DNA of 64,000 nucleotides from Ichthyophthirius multifiliis (taxonomy: Eukaryota; Ciliophora; Oligohymenophorea; Hymenostomatida). Each line of letters opens with the position of its first letter. Position 1 is the stretch's first letter. Location: NCBI RefSeq assembly GCF_000220395.1, contig NW_004086429.1:20001-84000 (forward strand), written 5' to 3'. This document shows, piece by piece, positions 12,131 through 24,829 of this stretch. A program made the position numbers and the translations under genes. The notes under the pieces are model-generated. The model was not told the origin of the DNA and made no database searches. It saw only the letters and a program-made list of their open reading frames with translations.

Positions 12131-12530
12131 ATATAAAAAAAGTATTACATATTTATTAATTAATTTTTTATATCAAATTTATTTTCTATTTATAATTTTT
12201 ATTAAATAAATTAATTTAATATTAATATTTTAATATATTAGATAATATAATATGATTTAAATAATAGTGATTATTTTATATAATTAAAAGAAATATATAA
12301 ATTTTATTTTTTATTAATAAATAACTTAAAAAATAATTTGTTTTATTAAATATAAATTGAATTAGATATTATTCAATATTTATAAAATAAATTTATATAC
12401 AAATTAGCAAAAAAAATATTAAAATATATATATATATAAATCAGCTTTATTTATAATAAAAACTAAAAAATATTTTTTTTTTAAATAAAACATGAATAAA
12501 ATAAATATAAAATTCCATTAAAAAAAATAA

Positions 12531-12651
12531 TCATTTTTTAAAATTAGGAACAACAGGTTCTTCATAGATACCACAAACACCTGGCTATCCACTTTATTTA
12601 GTTCTAGCAATTCTAATATATCCGTCTTCTCCCCAACTGCTTCCCCAAGAG
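12531..12651 (-). CDS. Cathepsin L C-terminal fragment (left contig copy)
   Basis: The last ~40 codons of the cathepsin L gene, identical to 13699-13819, including the [12 protein letters not shown] block and TGA at 12531-12533. It is cut by the N gap and is a duplicate of the assembled gene to the right, not a second functional gene. Confidence 0.85.
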
Positions 12652-12672
12652 NNNNNNNNNNNNNNNNNNNNN
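12652..12672. other. Assembly gap (21 N)
   Basis: A run of 21 N joins two contigs whose ends overlap in sequence, so the real gap is probably negative. Confidence 0.99.
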
Positions 12673-13819
12673 AGATCAGGAAAGTCTATATTTAAAAATT
12701 ACATGCACAGACAAGATAGATTCTCCCCTAAAATTTCGCAAAAATTCATTATATAATTTTTTATAAATACTTATATAGATTTTCATTTAACAAAATAACG
12801 GAAGTTCCACTATCTATTAAAAGCTCTTTTACAGCTAACTCATTTTTTTTTTTTCCTATCTAAATAAAAGCCTAAAAAATTAGACCTATCTTATCTAATT
12901 TCATAAAAAGTAAATAAGTAAAATTTTAAAAATTTCAGAAGACAAATTCGATCTAAATCTTTATCCACATAAGCAAACAATAATTTTTTTTTTATAGAAT
13001 TTTCTTGAAAAATATCCTATCCTAAACTATAAATCCATAATATTAACCTTTTGCATATTAGATTTTTTTTATTTACTTCTGTCATATTTTGCAGTTTTGT
13101 TATTTTATAATTAAAATAAATCGCATTATGACATAAAGGAAATTTTTATATGCAATCTTTTGTTAGAACCCATAAATGGGTACTTCAGGTATCAAATAAT
13201 ATTTTGGCTTATTCTCTATTATCATTATATAGATAACTGAATTACCGAATATCTTAAATGCTTTCTAATTGCTATTATTTTGATTCAAATAAAGTGGAAT
13301 ATAAAAAAAGTATTACATATTTATTAATTAATTTTTTATATCAAATTTATTTTCTATTTATAATTTTTATTAAATAAATTAATTTAATATTAATATTTTA
13401 ATATATTAGATAATATAATATGATTTAAATAATAGTGATTATTTTATATAATTAAAAGAAATATATAAATTTTATTTTTTATTAATAAATAACTTAAAAA
13501 ATAATTTGTTTTATTAAATATAAATTGAATTAGATATTATTCAATATTTATAAAATAAATTTATATACAAATTAGCAAAAAAAATATTAAAATATATATA
13601 TATATAAATCAGCTTTATTTATAATAAAAACTAAAAAATATTTTTTTTTTAAATAAAACATGAATAAAATAAATATAAAATTCCATTAAAAAAAATAATC
13701 ATTTTTTAAAATTAGGAACAACAGGTTCTTCATAGATACCACAAACACCTGGCTATCCACTTTATTTAGTTCTAGCAATTCTAATATATCCGTCTTCTCC
13801 CCAACTGCTTCCCCAAGAG
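12673..13819. repeat. Right copy of the duplicated contig end
   Basis: 1147 bp matching 11360-12651 without the 145-bp block. It carries the 5' part of the aspartyl protease remnant, with the same in-frame TGA (13185-13187), and the 3' end of cathepsin L, then continues into unique sequence. Confidence 0.92.
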
Positions 13820-14703
13820 TTTCTAACAATCCAAGCATTTGATGTATATCCTACAACAACTACACAATGATCTAATTGATATCCACATCCTTTTTTAACA
13901 ATACCTCCACTGTAGAATTAGAAAGCTGATTCATCAGCTTCAATGCATACAGGAACTGGTTAAATAGCTACTGCTTAAGCTAAAGCAATTGGGTCTCTAG
14001 TTTTTACTTTAGTATAAGATTCAGGTTTAAATACTACTTTTTTTGAATTATATTAGCACTCTCCGTCAACGGCTGTGTAAGGGTAAGAGGCTTCAGTTTA
14101 TATACCTTTTTCGACAGCATAGTCGTAAGCAGGGGGTAAATCACCTCCATTACAACCAGAATTACCACCATTTTTTGAACAATCGACTATTTATTGTTCA
14201 GAGAATGAGACGAGTTTTTTATTAGCAATAGCGTAGGCACCTTCTAATCCTCCGACAGCTGAAAAAGCCCAGCATGAACCACATTATCCTTAATCTTTTA
14301 CAGGGTTTACGGCCTTCTTTTTTCTCCAATCAATAGAAGCTGGAAGAGGAGCAGTTTCATCAACTATTTATAATTTTAAGTTTTAAATATTATTTTATTA
14401 TCTTTTTAATCCTTTATACATTTAATTAAATTCAGAAGAAGTTAAAATTGCAAATTAATTTGCTTCTTAAGTAGTTCCATTGTCTTCTGAATTGTTTTTA
14501 GAGATTTTTTCAAGGTTTTCAAAGAAAACTTGTCTTCTGTAAGTGAAGTCTTCTCCAGCTAATTTCACGTTGTATTTTTAAAGCCATTATTAGAATTAGG
14601 TATCTTTATTAATATTTGTTTCTTATTAATGATGAGTGAAGAAAAATAAGACTGAAGAAATACCGAATAAAGCTATAACAGATAAAAGTAATGTTTTTTG
14701 CAT
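13699..14703 (-). CDS. Cathepsin L-like cysteine protease (preproenzyme)
   Basis: Intact single-exon gene, ATG 14703 to TGA 13699-13701, 334 residues. Residues 1-23 are hydrophobic and act as a signal peptide or signal anchor. About 30-115 is an inhibitory I29-type propeptide. The mature papain fold begins near LPASIDWR (about 120). The catalytic set is visible: oxyanion Gln138 and Cys144 in [12 protein letters not shown], His279 in [10 protein letters not shown] and Asn295 in [11 protein letters not shown]; the family block SGCNGGD is also present. The length is normal for the C1A family. Such enzymes act in lysosomes/phagosomes or are secreted by ciliates. There is no frame break. TAA/TAG are read as Gln throughout. 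The final 120 bp also occur left of the N gap. Confidence 0.96.
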
Positions 14704-16764
14704 AATTTTTATTTTTATTTTTAATTAATATTAATTTTATTTTAATAATTTATTATATTTTTATTATATACAATTAAAAATTAATTTTTATTTTATATTT
14801 TATTTTACTAATAGAATTTATTTTTTGTGTAAAAATTATAGAAATTTAAAATTTATTTATATATATAAGCAGTATTAATTAATTATATTGATACATCATT
14901 AATAATTTTAGTGAATATATGAAAAAATAAATAAATTATAGCGCATTAATAAAATATAATTTTAAAAAATTAATAAATATTATTTAATAAAAGAATTTAT
15001 ATAAATAAATTTAAATTAAGATTTTTTATAAAAATTAAATATATATTTTCTATTTTTAAAAAAATGGATTAAAATTATTTTATAACTATATAAGAATAAT
15101 AATAAGTTTTATTTTAGTAATTAAAATTATTATTTTTTAATACAATTATTTAATTAAATTTTATAAAAATATATAAAATAATCGAGTTTTATAATTTTAA
15201 TAAAAAAAAAAATCAATTTAATATAATATAATTAATAAAATTTTGATTTTATAAAGATTATTTAATTTTTTTGATATATATTATAAAACAAATAAATTTA
15301 AAGATATAAAAAATATATATACCCTTTTTTATTTATTTAATTAAAAAAAAAATACATGTGTTATTTTTTATTTTATTTTTTAGTAATCAGGCAATATAAT
15401 AGCTTTTTATTTAAAAAAAATAGTTTTAATTATGCAAAAGATTACAAATAATTGTAATTTTTAAAAGTAAATAAAAAAAAAACAAAAAAAACAAAAAAAA
15501 ATATAAGATTTATTATTAGAAATTAATTAAGAATAATTATTAATATTTTATTATTAATATTTTATATATAATATAAAAGATTAGAAAAAAATAAAATAAT
15601 ATTTATAATATAATACATTTATAATTAATAATCATAAATTAAGTTATTAATATAAATAACAAAATATAAAAGAAATAAAAAAAATATAAATAAATAAAAT
15701 TAATTAAATAAAATTAATTAAATAAAATTAATTAAATAAAATTAATTAATTAAATTAAATTAAATTAAATTAAATTAAATTAAATTAAATTAAATTATTA
15801 TATTTTATTTTAATTTTTTTATTTTATTATATTTGATTTTTAATTATTTTCTATTTTTTATTTTTTATATTTTTTTATATTTTATATTATTTTTTTTTAT
15901 TTTATTTAATGTATTTTATTTAAATTCTTATTTTTTTATTTTCTATAATTTTTAATATTTATTGTTTTTATTAGATAATATATATTGATTTTTTTATTTC
16001 TATTTAATTTTTTTTTTTTTTTTTATAATATTATTAAAAATTTATATATTTTTTAAATAAATTTGTTGAAATATATTATAATTAATTATTTTTATATTTT
16101 TAAATTATTAAAAATTTGTTTTTTATGAAACTTTTGATAATTTTTTTTGTTTATTATAATAATATATTTTTATTTATTATAAAAATTAAAAAATAAAAAT
16201 ACAAAATTTGTAATTTTTTTTTTTAAATTATATATTATAAAGCAAAATATTTATAAAATTATTTTTTTATTTATTTTTGTATTATATAAAAGAATTTTTA
16301 TATATATATATACATAGTAATAAAAATAATAATAGTTTTTATAATAATAAATCTAAAAAAAATAAAAATATTTTATTCATTTTTTAATTTTATTAAATTA
16401 AAAATGTTAACATATATGTCATATATTAACAATATATTTTTAAAAAAATAAATAATATGAATAAATTTATGATAAATATTTTATTTTAAAAAATATAAGA
16501 CTAAATTAATAAATTTATTTATATATTAAATTCTAAGTATAATTAAAAAAAAAAGTTGATACTTTAAAGCTATTAATTTAATAATATATATAAAAAATAA
16601 TTTTATTTAAAATATTTTTTAACTCTAATATTTTATTTTATATAGAATTATATTTCAATGCATTATATTTATAAATTTTGGAAATGTTATAAAATTATTT
16701 TTTATAAAAAAAAAAATTAAATATAAATTTGAATAATATAAATATATTTTTATTATACAATTTT
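14704..16764. other. Long AT-rich intergenic stretch
   Basis: About 2 kb of nearly pure A/T with T runs and one tandem repeat (15692-15796). I see no coding block on either strand and no structured RNA. Confidence 0.6.
15692..15796. repeat. Tandem repeat: four 14-mers then AAATT pentamers
   Basis: Four perfect copies of AAATAAAATTAATT (15692-15747) pass directly into about nine copies of AAATT. The pentamer is contained in the 14-mer, so the array probably grew by slippage. Confidence 0.9.
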
Positions 16765-17489
16765 TCATAAAAATTCTAAAATTAAATTTTATATATTTTT
16801 TCTTTTCTCATTAACATATTCAGATTAAAAATCAATTTTTTATTACAATAAATCTTTATTTTACGAAATAGCTTAAACTAAAATTTCAACTGTACAAATA
16901 ACATACATACCACAATCATAGCTATATTTTTTATTTTGGTCCATCATATTAAATAAAATTAACTTTTTCTTTCAAAAGTTTTTCGTCATTAAAATATAAA
17001 GCCCTAATTTTTTAAGCCATTTTTTATGAATTATTTATTATTGAATTTGCACTATCAAAATATAAAAAATTATCTTTTTCTGAATTATATATAAGTAAAG
17101 CCCAATGACTACCTATTAAAATTATTAATTTTAATTATTTACTTTTTTCTTTAAAATTTAATAATACCGGAAAATCCTTATGTTATATCTTAGCTGTCAT
17201 TTATTGCAGTAAATATGTATTTATATTAATTTATTTAAACATTTTTTAAAGAAGAAACTAGATCTTGAAAATCATTTTCGAATAAAATTAATTAGTAACA
17301 GGAAGGATCTAATAATAATAATTTGTTTTCTAATTAAGGATATAATTAATGGATTATATACTAAAAATAAAAATTTATGCATTCCGATGTTAACCATTTA
17401 TTTTAACCAAAAGAATCAAAGTCTACTTTGTTTAAGGTTGAATTAAAATAATTAAGAGGATATTTTTTTTCTAAATTATATTTAATCAT
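16765..17489 (-). CDS. SENP8: SENP8/NEDP1-type deneddylase (C48 peptidase)
   Basis: Minus-strand gene, ATG 17489 to TGA 16765-16767. The N-terminal part has WLTSECINFYFQYI, the WLND-type block of Ulp1-fold proteases. The middle has IFTAINDSQD followed by SHWALLIYNSEKDNFLYFDS, which supplies the catalytic His and Asp. The C-terminal part has SYDCGMYVICTVE, where Cys is the nucleophile. AINDNS-type spacing and DCGMYVIC plus E match SENP8/NEDP1 better than SUMO-specific SENPs, so the likely substrate is NEDD8 (inference). A ~30-nt intron with flanking A run lies near 17120-17160, and one base appears extra in the A6 run at about 16942. Both slips lie in A runs. Length of about 230 residues fits the family. 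Confidence 0.85.
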
Positions 17490-18533
17490 TATCTAATTTA
17501 TAAAATTATAATATTTATTAATTTTTAAAATCAGAATATTAATTTTTTAATATATATATTTTTTTTATTTTTATTAAATAAAAAAATTAATTTTTATGTA
17601 AGTTGTATATTTTTTTGTTTGAAAATAATATTATTTGTATTAATAATTTTTATTTTTTAATTAATTAATTTATATTAATATTTTAATATTTAAAATTTGA
17701 AAATATCTAATATAAATTTTAATTAGTTTTATTATAAGTTTTAATAATTTCATTTAAATTTAGATAAATATTGTTTATAAATATTTATTTAATAATATAT
17801 AAAATAGTATAGCTATTTATATATAATATTCTTTATTCGCAATTATTTAAAATTATAAAATCGAACTTATTTATTTTCATATTAATTAAAATTATAAATT
17901 TTTTTAAAGTTATTTATAATATTTTCTATTTTTTTTTTAATATAATCTTATTATATTTTTTTTTTTAATTAATATCCTTTTAATAAAAAACATATCTTTT
18001 AGATATAAAATAGATTATATAACACACTTATTAAAAAAAAATACAAATATTTTATTATTAAATATGAGAGAAAAATAAAAATTAATTAAATTTCTATTTT
18101 TTTTTAAAAAAAAAAAATTATTTTTAATAATAGTGCTAATTGTATTAATATTCAAAGAATAAGATTATATTTGTAAAAATAATTTTAATAATTATAAAAT
18201 ATTAAAAAAAAATATTTTAGACATATAATATAAATAAAAATATTTTTAAGTAGTTAATTTAGTTATAATATTACATTTAGTTTTAATAATTAAACATTAA
18301 TAAATACATTTATAGGAATTATAAAATTAATTATATGATATAAATTTTATATAATATAATAATTTATAATAATTTAAAATTAAATTCCTTTTTACTACTT
18401 TTAGTTAAAAAGATATTTAATTTAAAAAAAATTTAAAATTGAATTTTAATTATAATAACATAAAAGTTAGTGAGGTAAAAAAAAAAAAAAATTAAATATA
18501 TACATATAATATTAAAAAGAAAAAAAAAAAAAA
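17490..18533. other. AT-rich intergenic stretch
   Basis: 1044 bp between two divergent genes (deneddylase leftwards, coiled-coil protein rightwards). T runs and TA repeats only; promoters presumed. Confidence 0.55.
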
Positions 18534-21252
18534 ATGTCTGATGATATATAAATCCTTTAAAATAACTTAACTTAAAAAAATGAAGAATACTTAAAACTTA
18601 GACAGGAATATGATGACTAAGCAAAAATGTTCGAATATAAATATGATGAAAATATAAAAAAACTCCAAGAATAAAATGATAAAAAACAAACAAAAATAGA
18701 TGAATAGGAAAATTTAATAATCGAACTTTAATAAGAGCTTGAATAATTAAGGGCTTAAACAGAATAAATGAATGAAGAATATTAAACTAGTGTATAATTA
18801 ATAGATAAGGAAAAAGAAGAAGCCTAAAAATTATTAGAAATAAAATTATAAGAAAATGAGTAGATTAAATAATAATTAATAGAAATTTAAAATTAGAATA
18901 AAGAAAAAGACGATAAAATGAAAGAAAAAGAAGAAAAAATGAATGAAAAAATAAAAGAAACTGAAGAAAAAATAAAAGAAGAAGAAGAAAAAATAAGAGA
19001 AAAAGATGAAAAAATAAAAGAAAAAGATGAAAATTTAGAAAAGAAGATATTAAAACTTAAAGGAAAAAAATAAGAATTGAAAGATTTGAAAGAAATCTAA
19101 GAAAAAAAAGAGGAAGAATTTAATTATAGAATACAAAAATAAAAAGAAGAAAATAGTAAATTAAAAAACGAAATTTAATAAAAATAAAATGAAAATTCTG
19201 AAAAAGAAAATTAAATAAAATTACTAAATTAAAATTAAGAAAATCTAAAATTAAAATTCGAAAATGATATTTAAAATTTAAAAAATTAATAATAAGAAGA
19301 ATTAGAAAAGTAATTAAATGAAAAACTAGAATAAGTTAAAAATTAATAATCTACTTAAAATTAATAATAAGAATAAGAACATTAATAGAAAATTTAATAA
19401 TTTAATTTATAAATAAAAGAACTAATTGAAAAAAACAGTCACTAGAATTAAACTTTAGAAGAGAAAATTAGTCTTTTAGAATAATAAATACATTAAAAAG
19501 ATTCTAAAGTAAATTCATTATAAGACGAAAATAAAATTTTGTAAAAAAAATACAAGAAAATTAAGAAAAATGTAATTAATAATAAACTGAAGAAGTTGAA
19601 AATTTAAATAAAGAAAAAAAAGAACTAGAAAATAAAATTCAAGAATTAAATTAAATAATAATTAATCTAAAATAAGAAATTAATTAAATAAATATTACAG
19701 TAAACGATTTCTAAATAATCATTTAATAAAATCAAGATAAAGAATAATAAATAAGCTCTTAAATTTAAAATTATTTAAACTAAATTGATTCTCTAACAAA
19801 ATAAATCGAAAACACTAACTAAAATAGTTAAAATTTACAAAAAGAAATTGATTAAGTAAATTCTTAAAAAGATTAATTAATTTTATAAATTGAAGAATAA
19901 AAAAATATCGTTTAAAAATAATAAGAAAATATTTAAATTTTAAATCATCAAATTTAAAATTATTAATTAAATTAGTCTGAATAAGAAAATTCTTTATAAA
20001 ATAAAGTTAATTAATTATAAGAAGAAAAAAAAAATATTTAAGAAAAAAAAAAATAATATTAGATTGATTTAGAAAAAATATAGTTATAAAACTCTTAATT
20101 AAATGAAAATTTTAAAAACTAATAACTGAAAATGTAAGAAAAGGAAATAAGTCTTTAAGAAAAAATTGAAAATTTAACATAATAAATAAACTAATTTTAA
20201 TCAGAAAAATAAAATATAGAAAAAAGCTTATAAGAAAATGAATAATAAACTTAAAATTAATTAAAAATTATTTAATAATTATAACAAAATCTTCATGAAA
20301 ATCATTCAAATGTAAATACAGAAATAAACTAATATTAAGATAAAAATAAAGAATTAGAATAAAAAATAAATGAATTTTAATAAAAAATAAATATATTAAA
20401 TAAATAAATAGTAGAATAGAAATTAAATAATGTTTAAATTTCTAATGAAATCGAAAAAAGTGAAAACTTGAAAAATAAAAGCTTAGAAGAAAGTCAAAAA
20501 TAAATAAAAGAATTAAAATAAATAAATGAAGTATTAAACGAAAAAATAAATTCTTTAAATATTTCTCAAAGTTAAAATTTGAACTTGTAAAAAACCATAT
20601 AGGAATTATAAAATGAAAAATAAAATCTTTTATAAAAAATAGAATCTGATTAATTATAATTTAATTAAGCAAATTCATAATAATAAGCTTTCAATAAAGA
20701 AATTTCTTAATTTTAAATGACTATTAATAATTTAAATAATAATATCTAAGGACTTGAAAATAGCAAAAGGTTATAATTTGAAGAAATTTAAAATCTAAAT
20801 ATGTTATTACAAAGTTTAAAAAATGATAAAATTTAACTCGAAAATCAATTTTCTAATAACAGTAATGAAATGGTTAAATAAAACTAGTAACTTTAATAAA
20901 ATATTATTTCTTAGAATCAAAAAATTTCCAGTTTAGAATAATAAGTTAAAGTTTTGTAAAACGAAAATGAGAATTTACATAAACAGTTTGAAAATAATTC
21001 AAAATAATTAAAATATAATAACGAATAAATTGATAAAGGATAAATATCTAAATATTAGGAAGAAATCGAAGAATTAAAAAAATGAATGAAACTATATAGA
21101 ACAAAAGTTAATAGTAATCTATGAACTTTTAAAATTTCTAAAATTATATAGGATAAGTCACTTAAGAAAAGAAATACTTATCTCTATTTTACATTGTTAT
21201 TGTAATTCAAATTGCTTTAGTGATTATGAACGTATATTATTTGAGAAGTTGA
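18534..21252 (+). CDS. Giant coiled-coil protein with C-terminal membrane anchor
   Basis: The plus-strand gene starts MSDDIQILQNNLTQ at 18534 and ends at TGA 21250-21252, about 905 residues. Nearly the whole protein is heptad-rich coiled coil (E, K, Q, N, L), including a run of EEKIKE-type repeats at 18900-19040. The last ~25 residues form one hydrophobic helix (LFYIVIVIQIALVIMNVYY) followed by LRS-stop, the layout of tail-anchored golgins such as giantin. The frame slips by one base at the A8 run 19543-19550 and again at the A7 run 21076-21082; adding one A in each would leave a single frame. From 19580 to 21083 there is no TGA. A Golgi or vesicle tether is plausible from architecture only. 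Confidence 0.8.
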
Positions 21253-21576
21253 ATTAATTTTTATTTCAATAATGTTTTTTTTTTTATTATTTAATTTTTA
21301 ATTTAAAAAAATAAATAATTCGTTTATTTTTTTATTTTATTTTTATATATATTTTTAAATATTTTTTTACTGTTTTTTAAAAATATTTTTTGCTATATAT
21401 AATTAAGTAATTATTAATATTGTATTTAATCATTAATTTTTTAAATTGATAAATTAATATAATTTTTTTTAAAAAAATAATTACGAGTAAAAATATATAA
21501 TAAAGGAAAAATTATAAATACATATATATAAACAAAAAAAATTCTAAATAAATTCTCAAATATAAAAAAAATAAAA
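21253..21576. other. AT-rich spacer
   Basis: 324 bp between two plus-strand genes. No element seen. Confidence 0.55.
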
Positions 21577-24217
21577 ATGACAAATTTAATTTAAAAATTT
21601 TTTAAAAAATTTGATATTTTTGGAAGTGAAGTAGGTTTAAATTTTCAACGAAGTAATGTCTTCTAAACCTAATTTGGTGCCATAATATCATTTTTATTCT
21701 TAGCACTAATGATGATATTTTTTTGGAACAATTTAATCTAATTTTTCATAAAAGATACTGTTACAGTAACTGTCGATAATTCATTTAATCAAAACCCAGA
21801 GCCCATAGAATTAACAAAAAAAAATTTTATGTTCGCAATTCGAGTAATACATGAAGAGTTTATGACAAATCCATATTTTAACATAAGTTTTATTGCAAAG
21901 CATACAGAATATAAAGAAAACGGAGACGAAAAAAAAAATGAATTATTTGAACTGCCATTAGAACCTTGTACAAAAGAACATTGGATAAATTTACCTAGTT
22001 ATAATTATAGTTGGGCAGATGCATTCGAAAGTAAAGGATTAAATAGGTATTTATGTCCTTTATTAAATTAAAATTTCGTAATTGGAGGAGCTTGGGGCTT
22101 TGAGAATTATGATTAATTAATTTTAAAAATAAATTAATGTAAAACAACAAATTTCACAACGGAAAAATGGAAACCAATATGTAAAAGTGAGGAGGAATAT
22201 TAGAAATTTATCTAAGAAGGATAAGATATTGAAATCGAGCTTTTTCTTCCTGGGTATGCTGTAAGTGGAAATAAGCCTAGTAATTATATTAACGGCTATT
22301 TAAATACAGCGGATATATATTATTTTTTATAGCCTTCAAAATAGAGGAAAATAGTGGATATTTTTCTTTCGTATTTTAATATAATGACTGATGAGAGTCT
22401 TTTACCATTTCAGGAAATAAAATAAGAGGGGTTTCCTTTTTTTGAAGTTGGGGGATTTAGGGAGTAGAACTTTTTGGGAGATTATGAGAATTTTTTGGAA
22501 ATTTATATTAGTAGAAGTTATCTTACGTAAAATATGTCGAGGAGATTTTAGAAAGCGGACGAAATTATTGCTTATGTAGGAGGATTTGCGCAAGCATTTT
22601 TAATTTTTTCGGCTTTTTTGGTAAGCTATTATAATTAGTATATTTATACAATTGAATTAGCGAATAAATTATATGATTTTTAAAACGAAGATGATGATAA
22701 TTAAAATAAAGTTAAATAGAGAAAATAAAATCATTCAGGGTTTTTTTAAAAATTAAAAAATTTCAATAATAACAAAAGTAGTAATGTAAATAAAAAAACA
22801 TTTTATAATCTAAAAAGTAAAAAAATAATGAAAATTTAATTTAAGATTAGAAAGTGATAACTTTTATGACTACATAGACAAATAAAATGACTTCAAATAA
22901 TTTAAGAGTAAATAATTTTGAAAAAATAGATGTTTTAAGAAGGACTTCTTCCTATTGATTATATTAAAAAATGATTAAAAAAAGGTAGAATAATTAGTAA
23001 AATACTCCTTTGAATAAATTCTAAAGTGGACTGACTTAAATTTAGAATTTACCGGGCATTTAAATATATTAAGAAGATAAAATTTAGAGTAAAAAATCTA
23101 GCTCTTCTCAGGATTCATCTATAGAAAAATAAAAGGAAAATAAATAAATAAAAAGTATGTCTTTCAATAAAATCCAACAAATGTAAATACGTAAATAAAA
23201 ATATTAAAGTAATTTTTCTTTAGAAAAGCAAATTAAGGTTATAAATAAAGATAATCCTATTGAGACAAAAAACTTTATTTTATCGCCTTAGAAAATAATT
23301 GATTAGAAAAGATTTAACTTTTGTTTGGATTAAAATACTTTTAAACTATCTTAATAGTTAAGAACTTCTTAAAATGTAAATACTTAATAAGAAGATGAGA
23401 TTTAAACTGAAATCAAAAATAATTAAAATTAATAATTCGAAATAAACAATAATATATTCACCAAAATACTGGAGGAAAAAGATTAAGAATAGAGAAAAAA
23501 ATTCCTTTCAAAAGAATTCGAATATATAATAAAAAGAGATAGATAAATAAAAATGACTTATGAGTATTTTGTACATAAAATGTCCTGTGGTAAACTATGT
23601 AAAACAAGAAAAGTCTAACTTATTGAAAAAGCATAAGAATAAATTGAAAAAGATTTAGATATTTTTCATATTTTGGATAAAGTAAAAGAAGTAGAAAAAT
23701 TAAAAAGGCTTTTTTTAGATAAAGAGTAACTTATATTATTTAATTTTTTCCCTAAACCTATTATTGATATTAATAAGTAGAATGATGCTCCTTCCAGGGC
23801 TTAGGCAGTGGAAGAAGAAGAGGATCAAAAAAAAGGAATTCAAAATAAACTAATGATAAAAAATTTAGAATAAATAAATATATGAAAGGATAATTTAGAT
23901 AATTACCAATTACTTTAATGAAAGCGGCTTCAAGATTTAAATAGTCATTAACCAAAAATAATAAATAGTAAAAAAAACTATAGGTTTTCTAAAAATTATA
24001 TTAAGCATATGATTAAATTTGCTAGTAAAAAGATAGTAATTTAAATTAAAAATTAATAGACTTTTTAGGACATGAAATGAAAAATATATTCGAGAAATCT
24101 AAATTGATAAATTTTAAACATAGAGCATTATTTGGTGTAAAAAAGTAAACCTAAATTATAAGTAATAAAAATAATTATATTAATAAAACTAGTGTTGATT
24201 TAAAATTTGAAGATTGA
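21577..24217 (+). CDS. Large two-TM ciliate membrane protein
   Basis: Plus-strand gene, ATG 21577 to TGA 24215-24217, about 870 residues. Near residues 6-60 is KFDIFGSEVGLNF and then QTQFGAIISFLFLALMMIFF (TM1). A ~280-residue extracellular/lumenal domain with conserved-looking Cys, Trp and N-glycosylation sites follows (NYSWADAF, RYLCPLLN, FVIGGAWGF). A second TM near 22580-22650 (AYVGGFAQAFLIFSAFLVSY) leads to a long cytosolic tail. The tail has a second conserved block, KAQEQIEKDLDIFHILDKV through LFNFFPKP. I recognise this as a ciliate-expanded two-TM architecture, not a named protein. Its topology recalls P2X/ASIC channels, but I see no sequence proof. One-base slips occur at about 22850, 22930 and 22970. 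Confidence 0.75.
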
Positions 24218-24507
24218 TTTAAATTATATATATATATATTAATAATATTTAATTAAATTTATAAATTATTTTATTATTTTTATTCATATTCATAAAATAT
24301 CTTTATTTTTTTTTATCATCAATTGAAAAAATGCAAACAATTAAAAATATAATGTTTAAGAAATTACATTTTTTTTTATTATAAAATTAAAAAATGATAA
24401 ATTTAAATAAAGATTAATTATGTAATATTTATATTAAAAATTTAATAATATTATTTTTAGAGTTAAAGTTATTTAAACATTACATAATAATTTTATTTTA
24501 TATAATA

Positions 24508-24829
24508 TCATCTGTAAAAAATACATGAAAATCCCATAATAATACACATTAAAGTAACCCAAGGGCTTAATCTATCTCCTATTACGGCTGCTCTTCTAAA
24601 AAAACCTCTAAATCTTTATTTAAATTAAGATTTTAATCATATATTTTTAATATAATTAATATTTAACCCCTATGTATATGGATTTATATATTCTGGTTTT
24701 GATCTTCTTATATATGAGCAAGTGCAAATTATAAATAAAAGCACTGTTATCAAACTTTATAAATTAAAGAATGCTGACTTTTTAATTAAATAAATAAAAA
24801 AATTAACATATTTATTTTTATTTTACCAT
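24508..24829 (-). CDS. TMEM167: Kish/TMEM167 small Golgi membrane protein
   Basis: Minus-strand gene with exons 24827-24829, 24668-24777 and 24508-24613, total 219 nt, giving 72 residues, the same length as animal Kish. Exon 1 is only the ATG. The next exon begins SAFFNLQSLITVLLFIICTC-SYIR, matching the family start SAxFNFQSLLTVxLLxICTC. The last exon has RRAAVIGDRLSPWV and a second hydrophobic helix ending at TGA 24508-24510. Both introns are GT-AG (49 and 54 nt). Kish proteins have two TM helices and act in the early secretory pathway. The 153-bp spacer to the divergent EF-hand/WD40 gene must hold both promoters. Confidence 0.93.

Larger units (their letters stand above)
11360..12651. repeat. 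Left copy of a duplicated contig end
   Basis: This 1292-bp stretch recurs at 12673-13819. The two differ by a 145-bp block (11915-12059) present only here and by compensating one-base changes near two T runs. It ends exactly at the N gap. Most likely the same locus assembled twice. Confidence 0.92.

Noticed and set aside
12531-12651. A second cathepsin L gene
   Set aside because: It is an exact copy of the neighbouring gene's 3' end, stopping at the N gap within a duplicated contig end.
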